From: an uncultured Lachnospiraceae bacterium
GTDB lineage: Bacteria; Bacillota; Clostridia; Lachnospirales; Lachnospiraceae
Reading direction: 5' to 3'
NCBI GenBank assembly: GCA_900316805.1
Contig: ONEJ01000001.1
Location: 1 to 57,514, forward strand
DNA length: 57,514 nt
This document shows positions 1 through 9,182 of this stretch, piece by piece; within the stretch, counting starts at the first letter, position 1; each line of letters opens with the position of its first letter. The translations under genes and the position numbers were made by a program. Under the pieces are notes generated by a model. That model was not told where the DNA came from. It ran no database searches and worked only from the letters and a program-made list of their open reading frames with translations.

Positions 1-233
1 ATATGCCGTGAAAATACTGTGATTATGTGAAATTTTCAAGATGCAAATTTATGGTGAAAAGCGTTAGCTTTTGACCGGCGAATCATTCTATTGTTATTGG
101 TTCATTGCCATATATTCACGTTGATGCCGTACCACTACTAAGTTGTTAACATTGATTACAATATATCAGAAGTATCCACCATTTTTGGTCAGCCGAAGCA
201 GAGCATTCTATCATGTCTCAGTATAAAGATAGG
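1..233. other. Left-edge non-coding stretch
   Basis: No open reading frame with a plausible start and ribosome-binding site is visible on either strand. The stretch ends in a rho-independent terminator at 234-263. It is therefore probably the 3' untranslated tail of a gene outside the window, or decayed sequence. I recognise nothing else in it. Confidence 0.5.
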
Positions 234-263
234 CGGTTTGATATCAAACCGTTTATTTTTTTA
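234..263 (+). terminator. Rho-independent terminator upstream of csoR
   Basis: A perfect 18-base palindrome (234-251, arms CGGTTTGAT/ATCAAACCG) is followed directly by a T-rich run (TTTATTTTTTT). It would end transcription arriving from the left and insulate the copper promoter that starts a few bases later. Confidence 0.75.
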
Positions 264-265
264 TA

Positions 266-294
266 TTGACATATACCCTATAGGGGTATATAAT
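266..294 (+). promoter_or_regulatory. csoR-copA promoter with CsoR operator in the spacer
   Basis: The -35 box TTGACA (266-271) and the -10 box TATAAT (289-294) both match the consensus and are 17 bases apart. The spacer is almost entirely the near-palindrome TATACCCTATAGGGGTATA (272-290), which has the C-tract/G-tract layout of CsoR operators. A repressor bound here would block RNA polymerase directly, so copper-loaded CsoR release should switch on a very strong promoter. Confidence 0.88.
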
Positions 295-298
295 GCAA

Positions 299-315
299 AT
301 ACCCCCATAGGGTAT
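299..315 (+). promoter_or_regulatory. Second CsoR-type operator
   Basis: A second copy of the inverted repeat, ATACCCCCATAGGGTAT, lies just downstream of the -10 box, over the likely transcription start. Its spacing from the first site (about 27 bases centre to centre) suggests two CsoR tetramers on neighbouring faces of the DNA. That CsoR binds here is inferred from the motif and the adjacent gene. Confidence 0.75.
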
Positions 316-335
316 GAACGAAAGGAGCAGATAAC

Positions 336-644
336 ATGACCGATAAAGAAGTATGTGGATGCTGTGAGAAAACAACAGATCGTTCAGAGGAAGAGCGAAA
401 GAAACTGATACACCGTCTGAACCGAATAGAAGGACAGATACGCGGGATACGGGGGATGGTGGAAAATGATGCCTATTGCACGGATATTCTCATGCAGTCA
501 ACAGCCGTGAATGCAGCTGTGAATGCTTTTAACAAGGAGTTACTGGCAAGTCATATTCGTGGTTGTGTTGCAAGAGATATCAGGGATGGTAAGGATGAAG
601 TAATCGACGAGTTAGTGTCAACCTTGCAAAAATTAATGAAATGA
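336..644 (+). CDS. csoR: CsoR-family copper-sensing transcriptional repressor
   Basis: This 102-residue protein belongs to the CsoR/RcnR (DUF156) family of all-helical DNA-binding metal sensors. The metal ligands expected for the Cu(I) branch are visible as Cys (in DAYCTD), His and Cys (in ASHIRGCVARDI), the C-H-C pattern. The N-terminus carries extra Cys residues (VCGCCEK) before the typical RLNRIEGQIRGI helix. A good ribosome-binding site (AAAGGAG) precedes the ATG. It sits directly upstream of the copper ATPase gene and downstream of two operator-like palindromes, so it very likely represses the csoR-copA unit and is autoregulated. Nickel or sulfur sensing is less likely given the C-H-C ligands. 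Confidence 0.93.
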   Translation: MTDKEVCGCCEKTTDRSEEERKKLIHRLNRIEGQIRGIRGMVENDAYCTDILMQSTAVNAAVNAFNKELLASHIRGCVARDIRDGKDEVIDELVSTLQKLMK

Positions 645-723
645 TATAAGGGTCAAAAGTCAGAAATCGTTCCTGCTTGCAGGAAAAGAGTTCTGACTTA
701 TTGACCCGCAATTCGTATATCAT
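641..723 (+). repeat. Nested inverted-repeat element between csoR and copA
   Basis: Three nested arms can be read: ATGATATA/TATATCAT (641-648 with 716-723), a 16-17 base arm GGGTCAAAAGTCAGAA (650-665) with 691-707, and an inner hairpin TTCCTGC/GCAGGAA (670-676 with 679-685). The result is an 83-base cruciform-like structure filling the gap and overlapping the csoR stop codon. No oligo-T tail follows, so it is not a standard terminator. It may tune csoR versus copA mRNA levels, or be a small non-autonomous (MITE- or REP-like) repeat. I could not check other copies in the genome. Confidence 0.7.
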
Positions 724-770
724 GTAAGTGGCAAAAATCAGAATATCAAAAGGAGGCGATATAATAAAAT

Positions 771-3299
771 ATGGAACAATATAGAGTAACGGGAATGAGC
801 TGTGCCGCCTGCCAGGCCAGAGTGGAAAAAGCAGTATCCGCGGTAAAAGGTGTTACTTCCTGCTCCGTTAGTCTGCTCACCAATTCCATGGGAGTGGAAG
901 GAACTGCCAGTCCGGAAGAAATCATAGCTGCGGTCAGTGGGGCAGGATACGCAGCGGCATTAAAAAATAGAAATCAGGAAAAACAGGCAGTAACATTTGA
1001 CGAAGAAGGTGCATTAAAAGACCGGGAGACACCAATACTAAAAAAACGGCTCATTGCTTCCGTGGGTTTTTTAGTTGTCCTTATGTATGTTTCCATGGGA
1101 CATATGATGTGGGGCTGGCCTCTGCCGGATTTTTTTCAAAATAATCATGTGGCAATGGGACTTTTACAGCTGCTCCTGACCGTGGCAATAATGGTGATTA
1201 ATCAAAAGTTTTTTATAAGCGGATTTAAGAGCCTGTGGCATCGTGCCCCGAATATGGATGCGCTGGTTGCACTTGGCGCTGCAGCTGCTTTCGGGTACAG
1301 TACTTTTGCACTTTTTGCCATGACGGATGCACAGGTTAAGGGCGATGCAGATTCTGTCATGTCCTATATGCATGACTTTTATTTTGAATCCGCGGCTATG
1401 ATATTAACTTTGATCACGGTAGGCAAAATGCTAGAAGCCAGATCGAAAGGAAAGACCACCGATGCATTAAAAGGACTGATGCGGCTTGCCCCCAAGACAG
1501 CCAACATTATTAAGGATGGTGCGGAAATGACGGTTCCGGTTACGCAGGTGGTAAAGGGAGATGTCTTTGTGGTCCGTCCCGGTGAGAATATACCGGTGGA
1601 CGGAATTGTTATGGAAGGAAACAGCGCAGTCGATGAATCCATGCTGACAGGTGAGAGTATTCCGGCAGATAAAACAGTCGGTAGTACCGTTTCAGCGGGC
1701 ACCTTAAATCAGGCGGGATTTATTCGCTGCGAGGCAGCAAGGGTCGGTGAGGATACCACACTTTCACAGATTATTCAGATGGTCAGTGATGCGGCAGCCA
1801 CAAAGGCTCCCATAGCGAAGATAGCGGATCAGGTGTCGGGAGTGTTTGTACCTTTTGTCATTGGGATTGCATTCATAACCATCATCGGATGGCTGATTGC
1901 CGGCCAGACCATTGGCTTTGCCCTGGCAAGGGGAATCTCGGTACTAGTCATTAGTTGTCCCTGTGCCCTTGGTCTTGCTACCCCTGTGGCGATCATGGTT
2001 GGAAGTGGAATGGGAGCAAAGAATGGCATTCTTTTTAAAACTGCCGTTTCTTTGGAAAAGACCGGAAAATCCGGTATCGTGGCATTAGATAAGACAGGAA
2101 CCATCACCCGGGGAGAACCGGGGGTTACAGATCTGATCCCGGTAAAGGGAATAGATGAAAAAGAACTGTTGTCGATGGCTTATGCATTGGAACGCAAAAG
2201 TGAGCATCCGCTGGCAGGAGCCATCGTTCAAAAGGCAAAGGAATGGGAGCTGGCTGCAGAAAATGTGGAAGAATTCAAAACTCTGCCGGGCAACGGACTT
2301 ACCGGAAAACTTGGAAGTGATGTCCTTTTTGGCGGCAATGATGCATTTGTGCGTGAACATGCAGCGATAGCAGAGGAGTTAAGACAGCGGGCGGAAATTC
2401 TTGCCGGGGAAGGGAAGACTCCTTTGTTCTTTGCCAGACAGGGTGTGCTTTTGGGCATGATAGCTGTTGCAGATACCATGAAAGAGGACAGCCCTTCTGC
2501 CATAAAGGAAATGCAGAATATGGGTATCCGTGTAGTCATGTTAACCGGAGATAACGAGCGTACCGCAAAAGCAATTGGCAAAAAAGCAGGTGTGGATGAA
2601 GTCGTTGCCGGTGTGCTCCCGGGGGACAAGGAAAGTGTCATTCGAAAGCTTAAGAAACAAGGTACGGTTATCATGGTAGGTGACGGAATCAACGATGCCC
2701 CGGCACTTACAAGTGCGGATATCGGAATTGCCATCGGTGCGGGCGCAGACGTTGCAATTGATGCAGCGGATGTGGTTCTGATGAAAAGCCGTTTGTCTGA
2801 TGTTCCCGCGGCAATCCGTTTAAGCCGTGCAACACTTCGGAATATCCATGAAAATCTGTTTTGGGCTTTTATTTATAACATGATCGGGATTCCTCTGGCA
2901 GCCGGCTTGTTTATTCATTTGCTTGGATGGAAGCTTAATCCAATGTTTGGAGCTGCAGCAATGAGTCTGTCCAGCTTCTGTGTGATCACCAATGCGCTGC
3001 GTCTGAATTTCTTTAAGATATATGATGCAAAGCGGGATGATAAAATAAAAAGAAACATCAAAAAAAGAAACGAAAAGGAGACAAAAACAATGGAAAAGAC
3101 AATCAAGATTGAAGGTATGATGTGTGGGCATTGTGAGATGCATGTACGGAAGGCTCTTGAGGCACTTGATGGGGTGGATAGCGCAAAAGTAAGCCATAAA
3201 GCCGGAACAGCTGTTGTAACATTGAAAGAAAATGTATCAGACGATGTTTTAAAGCAGGCGGTTACGGAACAGGGGTATCAGGTAACAGAGATTCGATAG
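771..3299 (+). CDS. copA: Copper-translocating P1B-type ATPase with CopZ-like C-terminal domain
   Basis: This 842-residue membrane pump would export Cu(I) using ATP. In order it shows an N-terminal heavy-metal-associated domain ([14 protein letters not shown], residues 8-21), two leading membrane helices typical of P1B pumps, the transport-site motif [10 protein letters not shown] (about residue 395), the phosphorylation motif DKTGTIT (Asp near 440), the [10 protein letters not shown] hinge (about 640), and last membrane helices ending near 750. A Lys/Arg-rich linker then leads to a second metal-binding domain ([15 protein letters not shown], about 780). That C-terminal domain is CopZ-like and carries its own internal Shine-Dalgarno and ATG at 3090. 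The gene follows csoR and shares its promoter. An AAAAGGAGGC site precedes the start. Silver transport is possible, but cadmium or zinc specificity is unlikely with a CPC motif. Confidence 0.95.
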   Translation: MEQYRVTGMSCAACQARVEKAVSAVKGVTSCSVSLLTNSMGVEGTASPEEIIAAVSGAGYAAALKNRNQEKQAVTFDEEGALKDRETPILKKRLIASVGFLVVLMYVSMGHMMWGWPLPDFFQNNHVAMGLLQLLLTVAIMVINQKFFISGFKSLWHRAPNMDALVALGAAAAFGYSTFALFAMTDAQVKGDADSVMSYMHDFYFESAAMILTLITVGKMLEARSKGKTTDALKGLMRLAPKTANIIKDGAEMTVPVTQVVKGDVFVVRPGENIPVDGIVMEGNSAVDESMLTGESIPADKTVGSTVSAGTLNQAGFIRCEAARVGEDTTLSQIIQMVSDAAATKAPIAKIADQVSGVFVPFVIGIAFITIIGWLIAGQTIGFALARGISVLVISCPCALGLATPVAIMVGSGMGAKNGILFKTAVSLEKTGKSGIVALDKTGTITRGEPGVTDLIPVKGIDEKELLSMAYALERKSEHPLAGAIVQKAKEWELAAENVEEFKTLPGNGLTGKLGSDVLFGGNDAFVREHAAIAEELRQRAEILAGEGKTPLFFARQGVLLGMIAVADTMKEDSPSAIKEMQNMGIRVVMLTGDNERTAKAIGKKAGVDEVVAGVLPGDKESVIRKLKKQGTVIMVGDGINDAPALTSADIGIAIGAGADVAIDAADVVLMKSRLSDVPAAIRLSRATLRNIHENLFWAFIYNMIGIPLAAGLFIHLLGWKLNPMFGAAAMSLSSFCVITNALRLNFFKIYDAKRDDKIKRNIKKRNEKETKTMEKTIKIEGMMCGHCEMHVRKALEALDGVDSAKVSHKAGTAVVTLKENVSDDVLKQAVTEQGYQVTEIR
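3073..3092 (+). promoter_or_regulatory. Internal ribosome-binding site and ATG for a free CopZ-like chaperone
   Basis: Within copA, AAAAGGAG (3073-3080) stands nine bases before an in-frame ATG (3090-3092). Translation from there to the copA stop at 3299 would give a complete 69-residue metallochaperone beginning [17 protein letters not shown] run of seven A residues just upstream (3060-3066) could also slip. Whether the short product is made is inferred; the signals themselves are plainly present. Confidence 0.6.
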
Positions 3300-3337
3300 T
3301 GATCATATATTGCCAGGGGCAGAGGAATTATAAAATG

Positions 3338-3376
3338 AGCCAGTATCAGTTTGAACACTGATACTGGCTTATTCTA
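3338..3376 (+). terminator. Terminator after copA
   Basis: A perfect 13-base stem (AGCCAGTATCAGT, 3338-3350, with 3357-3369) encloses a six-base loop and is followed by a moderately T-rich tail (TTATTCT). It closes the csoR-copA transcription unit. Confidence 0.7.
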
Positions 3377-3431
3377 ACATGATGTAAATTCAGTTCGGTG
3401 TTTATTGCGAATCACTCATTCAAAGTATATA

Positions 3432-6293
3432 ATGATATTGATACAATCCCATATTTTGTGTATTTATGATCAAAGAATCATTGAGGATCCGGTGAAAAGA
3501 ACCCTGAAGGTGGACGGACTGCACGTTGGCCGGTATACGGTGAGCGGGTTTGATAAAATCTTTATTGATTCTATTTTGGCATCAGAGATTGTAGATGGAT
3601 CTTACTGTCCGGTGAATCAGAAACTGGTGGAGGACATTTCCATGCATCCGGAACACTACAGGAAGCTTTTCCACAATGTGTCCAATCTCAAAATACTGAA
3701 TTATCTGGAAATGTGCAACCGGCTGGACATCACGCCCTATTATACCGATTATGAACTGATTCATTTTCTGGATCAGGATAGCTTTACCGGGGAAACTTAT
3801 CCTCTTTCGCAGGCACAGTTCGAGGAGATTATCCGGAATTTTCATTATCAGTTAGATTATAAGAAAAAGCAGCCCGGCGGGCAATTGCATATCCAGCAGC
3901 TGGCGATGAATGTTCTAAGTCTCCATACGAAAAAGGGCTTATATGTTCTTGCATACCGGAAGCTCAATCTGGATGTAAAAAACAGATGCTTTCATCCGGA
4001 CGAGGATATCACGGTCTGTACAGAGTTTACGATCAATGGGAACAAGGAGAGTATCCGCAGATATCTGGATGCGGAGGAATATGAGATGCTTCAGGATTTC
4101 GCAGAAAATCAGGAGCAGATCAAGGATGCGATTGCAAGAAATAATCCCTACGTGCAGGTCAGTGACATGCCTTATGTGATTGGACTTGGGATGGATATTG
4201 TGCTGGATCTCCATGAGGAGTACGGTGCCATCATTGAGATGTATCAGGCAGATACTGTCACGTTTCCCATTAAGGCTTTTTTCGGGGATGTTCTGTCGAG
4301 ACCGGTGCGGCGGAAAACGTACCCCATTGCATTGATTAATCAGAATATTAATCTGGATCAGCTTCTGGCCATCAATAATGCCATGAAATATCCGATTGCA
4401 TATATCCAGGGACCGCCGGGGACAGGCAAGACCAATACCATTATAAATACGTTGGTCACCGCTTTTTTCAATGAGAAGACCGTGCTGTTTTCCTCTTATA
4501 ACAATATTCCAATTGACGGTGTCTTTGATAAACTCCGGGGACTGAAATATCATGAACATATGATCCCATTTCCAGTCCTGCGGCTGGGAAATCAGGAGAA
4601 GATTAAGGAGGCAATCGTCTATATACAGTCTCTGCGGCGGCAGGTGGCGGATGTGAGCATTTTTGCATCCACTCTGGACAAGCGCAAGGACAGCCGTATT
4701 GACCGGGCGAAGCAGTTGTCCGGACTTTTGAAAAATTATGAGGAAATCCTTGACCTCAGAGAGCGAAGGGAGACGCTCCTTCGGGTGATGGAATATCAGG
4801 AGGGAATGAAAAATACCACATCCCTTTTTCCGTTTCAGGCGGACTTGCGGGGACATCAGTTGCAGCAGATCGAACAAAAGATTGCTGAGATTGGGGAGAT
4901 TACGGAAGCAGATGCCCTTGCACTGCTGGACCGCAACGAGGAGGAATTTTACCAGTATCTCTATTATACGTCGGCAAAATATATTAAGAGACTGGAGTCG
5001 GAACGGTATGCGGACTTAAGAAAGATTCTGGATGAAGATGTGGATCCTGACAGGCAGGCGGTTCATTTTAGCAAGTATCTGAGAAAAACGGAAAATATCA
5101 AAAAACTGCAAAAGGTATTTCCAATCATAATTACTACCTGTATCTCTGCACACCGCCTGGGAGAGCCGGAACCTGTCTTTGATATGACGGTGATGGATGA
5201 GGCCAGCCAGTGTAACGTGGCCGTGTCGCTGGTTCCCATCATCCGGGGAAAGGAGCTGATGCTGGTAGGGGATCCGCAGCAGTTAAGTCCGGTGATTCTG
5301 TTGGATGAGCTGACCAATCAGAAGCTGAAACGCAGATATCATGTGGCAGAGGAGTATGACTATAAAAAGAACTCCATTTATAAGACATTTCTGGCTTGTG
5401 ATGCGGTCAGCGATGAGGTTTTATTACACAATCATTACCGTTGCAATAAAAAGATCATCGAATTTAACAACCGGAAATATTATAATTCGAGACTGCAAAT
5501 CTGCTCAAAGCAGACGGAGGAACAGCCGCTTATTTACATGGATGTCAAAGAGGACAGATCGGATATGAAAAATGTCTCCCTTGCGGAAGTGGAACAGATT
5601 CTGTCCTATGCACAGCTTCACAAGGATCAGAGCATCGGTGTGATCACACCCTTTGTGAATCAGCGCAACGTGATCGAGGAGGCGGTAAAGCATCAGAAAC
5701 TGACGAATCTTTCTTGCGGAACTGTCCATGCGTTCCAGGGGGATGAGAAGGATGTGGTGCTTTTTTCCACTGCAATTTCTTCGAATACAAAGCAGGGCAC
5801 CTATATGTGGCTAAAAAATAATAAGGAACTCATCAATGTGGCAACCTCCCGCGCCAAAAACCAGCTTATTGTTCTGGCAGACATGAGCCAGATTGAGCGT
5901 CTGCACAAGGATGTGGAGGATGATGACCTGTACGAACTGATTCAGTATGTGAGAACCAACGGGACATCTGTTGTCACACCAAAGCAGGCAAATTCCAGGG
6001 CACTTGGAGTGAAACCTTTTTCCACGAAGACGGAAACCGCTTTTCTTGAAAATCTGACCCATGCGCTGGAGAAAATCTGGCTTTCACAGAGCAGAAATGA
6101 GATACCGATGCTGGCCATTGAACTGGATGGGAAAGAACACTTAGAGGATGAGGTGGTGAGAGAGCGGGATCGTAAGAAGAACCGCATCTGTGAGGCTCAT
6201 AATCTGCAGATTATCCGGGTGGAAAATTCCTATGCGAGGAGATATAATTATATCAAGGAAATTCTGATGGACTATTTCTCAAGGCTGCACTAA
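3432..6293 (+). CDS. Superfamily 1 DNA/RNA helicase with C-terminal PD-(D/E)XK-like nuclease segment
   Basis: This is a very large UPF1/DNA2-like helicase, about 953 residues. The first 310 or so residues match nothing I recognise. The helicase motifs follow in order: Walker A GPPGTGKT (nt ~4412), DEASQCNVAVSLVPI (motif II), GDPQQLSPV (motif III), NHYRCNKKIIEF (motif IV), VHAFQGDEKDVVLFS (motif V) and VATSRAKNQLIVLAD (motif VI). The last 90 residues resemble the DUF2726/DUF559-type nuclease fold (LAIELDGKEH then RERDRKKNRI). The stretch before LAIELDG is short, and I do not see the usual preceding strand with its Asp, so the nuclease may be shortened. The ATG at 3432 is preferred over a TTG at 3405; neither has a strong ribosome-binding site. 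It stands alone. A role in repair or in anti-phage defence is possible; neither is shown. Confidence 0.8.
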   Translation: MILIQSHILCIYDQRIIEDPVKRTLKVDGLHVGRYTVSGFDKIFIDSILASEIVDGSYCPVNQKLVEDISMHPEHYRKLFHNVSNLKILNYLEMCNRLDITPYYTDYELIHFLDQDSFTGETYPLSQAQFEEIIRNFHYQLDYKKKQPGGQLHIQQLAMNVLSLHTKKGLYVLAYRKLNLDVKNRCFHPDEDITVCTEFTINGNKESIRRYLDAEEYEMLQDFAENQEQIKDAIARNNPYVQVSDMPYVIGLGMDIVLDLHEEYGAIIEMYQADTVTFPIKAFFGDVLSRPVRRKTYPIALINQNINLDQLLAINNAMKYPIAYIQGPPGTGKTNTIINTLVTAFFNEKTVLFSSYNNIPIDGVFDKLRGLKYHEHMIPFPVLRLGNQEKIKEAIVYIQSLRRQVADVSIFASTLDKRKDSRIDRAKQLSGLLKNYEEILDLRERRETLLRVMEYQEGMKNTTSLFPFQADLRGHQLQQIEQKIAEIGEITEADALALLDRNEEEFYQYLYYTSAKYIKRLESERYADLRKILDEDVDPDRQAVHFSKYLRKTENIKKLQKVFPIIITTCISAHRLGEPEPVFDMTVMDEASQCNVAVSLVPIIRGKELMLVGDPQQLSPVILLDELTNQKLKRRYHVAEEYDYKKNSIYKTFLACDAVSDEVLLHNHYRCNKKIIEFNNRKYYNSRLQICSKQTEEQPLIYMDVKEDRSDMKNVSLAEVEQILSYAQLHKDQSIGVITPFVNQRNVIEEAVKHQKLTNLSCGTVHAFQGDEKDVVLFSTAISSNTKQGTYMWLKNNKELINVATSRAKNQLIVLADMSQIERLHKDVEDDDLYELIQYVRTNGTSVVTPKQANSRALGVKPFSTKTETAFLENLTHALEKIWLSQSRNEIPMLAIELDGKEHLEDEVVRERDRKKNRICEAHNLQIIRVENSYARRYNYIKEILMDYFSRLH

Positions 6294-6346
6294 AAGAGGA
6301 AATCATCAGGTTCGGCTTTCCGGTCATTCCACTGCCAATAAAAGAA

Positions 6347-6375
6347 TTGACCGATAACTATTTGAATGGTAAAAT
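6347..6375 (+). promoter_or_regulatory. Promoter of the chemoreceptor gene
   Basis: TTGACC (6347-6352) and TAAAAT (6370-6375) are separated by 17 bases, a good housekeeping-type promoter. A CCGATAA string overlaps the -35 box, but the matching upstream TAAA is at the wrong distance for a flagellar sigma factor promoter. Confidence 0.55.
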
Positions 6376-6453
6376 TCCTAATAAGGGATTATGAGTAAGT
6401 TTTCTATTACCAGGAGGGAGGAGAGAGGATAGAAAGCAAAAGGAGGACTGAAA

Positions 6454-8436
6454 ATGGGAAAGCACAGGAAAAAGAATGATCAGAATACCACCATCCGGGC
6501 ACGGCTTGTCCGTCTGTTCGGTTCCGGTTTTCTGATTACCACGATACTGATCGCACTGGTTACAGGCATTGTGGCGACCTGCCTGATCACAACGAAAAGC
6601 AATCGTTTGAAAAATGCATCAGCGGATGCGGTAGTCAATGGCACCACCGGATGGTTTGACGCGCAGATTGCACGGGTGAACCTGATCGCAAAGGAACTTG
6701 CCTACGAGGATTATGTCGGAAGCCGGTATACTGAGGCAGAGGCGTTTCTTGCCGACTGTACACAGGAAAATCCTGCAGCATATGCATATTATTTTGGCCT
6801 GGACGATGACCGGTGCGTATTCAGTGACGGCTGGGAAGTGCCGGCAGATTACAAAGCAACCGAAAGAGACTGGTACCCGGATGCCTTCGCATCACCGGAG
6901 GAGGCTTCTGTGTCAGCGGCCTATGTGGATGCGGATACGGGACGGATCGTCATCACGATTTCAAAGGCAATTATGGAGGATGGCACACCGATTGGTGTGT
7001 TTGCTGCGGATTTCTTCGTGGACGATCTCATCGAGATGGCGAAGGAGCTTTCCACGGACTCATCCTTTGCGATTCTGGTGGATAAGGACGGGACGGTTCT
7101 TACACACAAAAATGAATCATTCGTCCCTACGGTGGACACCGAGGGAGAGATGGTTTCGACAACATATGATAAGGCGGGTATCTCAAAGAATCTGATCTGT
7201 CCGGCGAAAAGAACCCAGAAGACGTCCGGTTATATGTACACTTCGGAGTATATTCCGTCGGCCGGTATTACGGTTTTATTCGCAACGAGCCTGATGAGTT
7301 ATTTCGGAGGCCTGATTGCCTTTTATCTGATCAGTATTGTATTGATCATTACGATTTATTTTGCAACCACAAAGAAGGTTGGGAGTGTTCTTTCTACATC
7401 GCTTGCACCCATGGGAAATCTCGTTGAGGTATCTAAGAATATGGAGAGCGGAAAGCTGGATTACGTGTCGGACTATGCCACAGAGGATGAAATCGGTTCC
7501 CTGTGTCATGCCATCGAGCGTTCAAACACAGCAATCAAAAGATACGTTTCTGACATCTCGGGAAAACTCTCAGGAATCGCATCTGGAGATCTCACGGTGT
7601 CCGTATCAAATCAGTATGCAGGGGATTTTGCACCTCTTGGGGAGTCTATCAATGATATTGCAGACTCCACCAGAAAGGCATTGCAGGTCATCTCGGATGC
7701 CTCCGAGTCCGTATACCATTCTGCAGGAGATGTGCAGGAAGGTGCCGGTTTCCTGGCTTCTGAGGTGGAGAATGTAACCGGTCTCATAAGTGGCATTGAT
7801 GCCCAGATTGATGAGATACGAAGCAGTTTTTCGGAAAGCATGCGCATTGTTCATGAGGCCGGCTCTCTTTCCTGTGATGCGATCGCACATCTGGATGAAG
7901 GGGAACGTGCACTTCAGGAATTGGTACAGGCCATGGATGAAATCACAGAGAAGTCAAAAGCAATCTCAGCAATCATTGATATCATCAACGAGATTTCGTC
8001 CCAGACGAATCTTCTTGCTCTGAATGCATCCATCGAGGCAGCCCGGGCAGGAGAAGCTGGTAAGGGCTTTGCGGTGGTTGCAGATTCTGTCCGGTCGCTG
8101 GCAGAGGAGACATCCGCTGCAGCTGCACGTACTACAGATCTGATCAACCAGTCCAATGAGGCCATTGCAAAAGGAAACGGACTTGTTGCAGTAACCTCTG
8201 AGCAGATGCAGAGTATTGTGAATATTACGGATGAGATGAATGGAAAGATCCGCGGTGTGGCTTCCAGTATAGACGCGGAAAACAAGATCCTTCAGGACGT
8301 AAAGGCGGCAGTCCGCGACATGGACAGCTTCGCTACAAATACGCAGGCAACTTCTGAGGAATGCGTTGCACTTTCTACTGCGCTAAACGAGCAGGCGGAT
8401 CAGATGCAGCGGGCGGTGAAACGATTTACCTTTTAA
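6454..8436 (+). CDS. Methyl-accepting chemotaxis protein with double-Cache-type sensor
   Basis: This 660-residue transmembrane receptor would bind a small extracellular ligand and control the CheA kinase. It shows a cytoplasmic start, membrane helix 1 (about residues 23-47), an extracytoplasmic Cache-like domain (core around ERDWYPDAF and [12 protein letters not shown]), membrane helix 2 (about 277-303), a HAMP region, and the conserved signalling hairpin tip ([20 protein letters not shown], about 511-530). No CheB/CheR-docking pentapeptide is seen at the C-terminus (QRAVKRFTF). A strong AAAGGAGG ribosome-binding site precedes the ATG. No other chemotaxis genes lie nearby. The ligand is unknown; Cache domains often take amino acids or organic acids. 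Confidence 0.92.
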   Translation: MGKHRKKNDQNTTIRARLVRLFGSGFLITTILIALVTGIVATCLITTKSNRLKNASADAVVNGTTGWFDAQIARVNLIAKELAYEDYVGSRYTEAEAFLADCTQENPAAYAYYFGLDDDRCVFSDGWEVPADYKATERDWYPDAFASPEEASVSAAYVDADTGRIVITISKAIMEDGTPIGVFAADFFVDDLIEMAKELSTDSSFAILVDKDGTVLTHKNESFVPTVDTEGEMVSTTYDKAGISKNLICPAKRTQKTSGYMYTSEYIPSAGITVLFATSLMSYFGGLIAFYLISIVLIITIYFATTKKVGSVLSTSLAPMGNLVEVSKNMESGKLDYVSDYATEDEIGSLCHAIERSNTAIKRYVSDISGKLSGIASGDLTVSVSNQYAGDFAPLGESINDIADSTRKALQVISDASESVYHSAGDVQEGAGFLASEVENVTGLISGIDAQIDEIRSSFSESMRIVHEAGSLSCDAIAHLDEGERALQELVQAMDEITEKSKAISAIIDIINEISSQTNLLALNASIEAARAGEAGKGFAVVADSVRSLAEETSAAAARTTDLINQSNEAIAKGNGLVAVTSEQMQSIVNITDEMNGKIRGVASSIDAENKILQDVKAAVRDMDSFATNTQATSEECVALSTALNEQADQMQRAVKRFTF

Positions 8437-8456
8437 TACATAGCAAAGAGGCTGAC

Positions 8457-9158
8457 TTACTCGTGAAAGACCTCTTTTAGAAAAGTTTTCTTCATAATCG
8501 TTCCAATCTCCAGGGTGCCGTATGCGTTTTTCAGCTGCACATACCGGTTTGTGCTGTCGATAGAGTCGATAAAGCTGCTATTGACGATTACAGACCGGCT
8601 GCAGCGGATAAAATCCTCGGAATCCAATTCTTTGATGATCTGGCTGTTGGACTTGTAGCTGATCTCGAGCTCGTCCTTTGTGGTCTTAACGAGCATTTTC
8701 CCGGCACTGCTTTTGATGTATACGATATCCTGCATTTTCTTCAAATAAATATTTCTGTTGTCCTCCCGGGGATGGGAAAAGTCCATGGCGTCCTCCAAAA
8801 GCCAGGTCAGCTTTTCCGGATCGTAGGGTTTGGCCAGATAGCCATAGCAGTGAAGCTCCTTGTAGGCATGGAGCTCAGGATCCTCCAGCCCCGTCAGGAA
8901 GATGACAGGGGTAAACTTGTATTTCTCGATCTGGCGGATGCGGTCGGCAAATATCATGCCAGACATATCACCGGGCTTCTGTGGATCCAGAATGATATCC
9001 AGCAGAAAGACATCGATGTTCCGCTCCATGGCGATCTGGTAAGCCTTTCCGATTTCCGAGGTATCATAGATCTGGATCTCTTTTCCCATATTCTGAATCA
9101 TATTCACAAGAGAACTGATGCTTTCCTTTTTGTCTTCCAGAATTAAAATCCTTTTCAT
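8457..9158 (-). CDS. LytTR-family response regulator (AgrA/LytR-like), orphaned
   Basis: This 233-residue protein has a receiver domain (acidic pair LEDKKES, phospho-acceptor Asp in DVFLLDIILD, Lys in LAKPYDPE) followed by a LytTR DNA-binding domain (IVYIKSSAGK, DFIRCSRSVIVNSSFI). Such proteins pair with AgrC/ComD-type kinases and bind direct repeats. On the same strand, 24 bases upstream, lies the wreck of exactly such a kinase, so this regulator has lost its genetic partner. It converges with the intact chemoreceptor gene, and I see no terminator in the 20 bases between them. The coding frame is intact, so it may respond to another kinase or to acetyl phosphate. Confidence 0.9.
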   Translation of the reverse strand: MKRILILEDKKESISSLVNMIQNMGKEIQIYDTSEIGKAYQIAMERNIDVFLLDIILDPQKPGDMSGMIFADRIRQIEKYKFTPVIFLTGLEDPELHAYKELHCYGYLAKPYDPEKLTWLLEDAMDFSHPREDNRNIYLKKMQDIVYIKSSAGKMLVKTTKDELEISYKSNSQIIKELDSEDFIRCSRSVIVNSSFIDSIDSTNRYVQLKNAYGTLEIGTIMKKTFLKEVFHE

Positions 9159-9182
9159 GTGTAAAATCCTCCAGACTTTAGT

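Noticed and set aside
3939-4877. 312-codon minus-strand frame inside the helicase gene
   Set aside because: Antisense shadow of the helicase, with no start signal and unlikely composition.
6339-6357. Flagellar sigma factor promoter for the chemoreceptor (TAAA with CCGATAA)
   Set aside because: The two boxes are 8 bases apart instead of about 15. A well-spaced housekeeping promoter overlaps the site.
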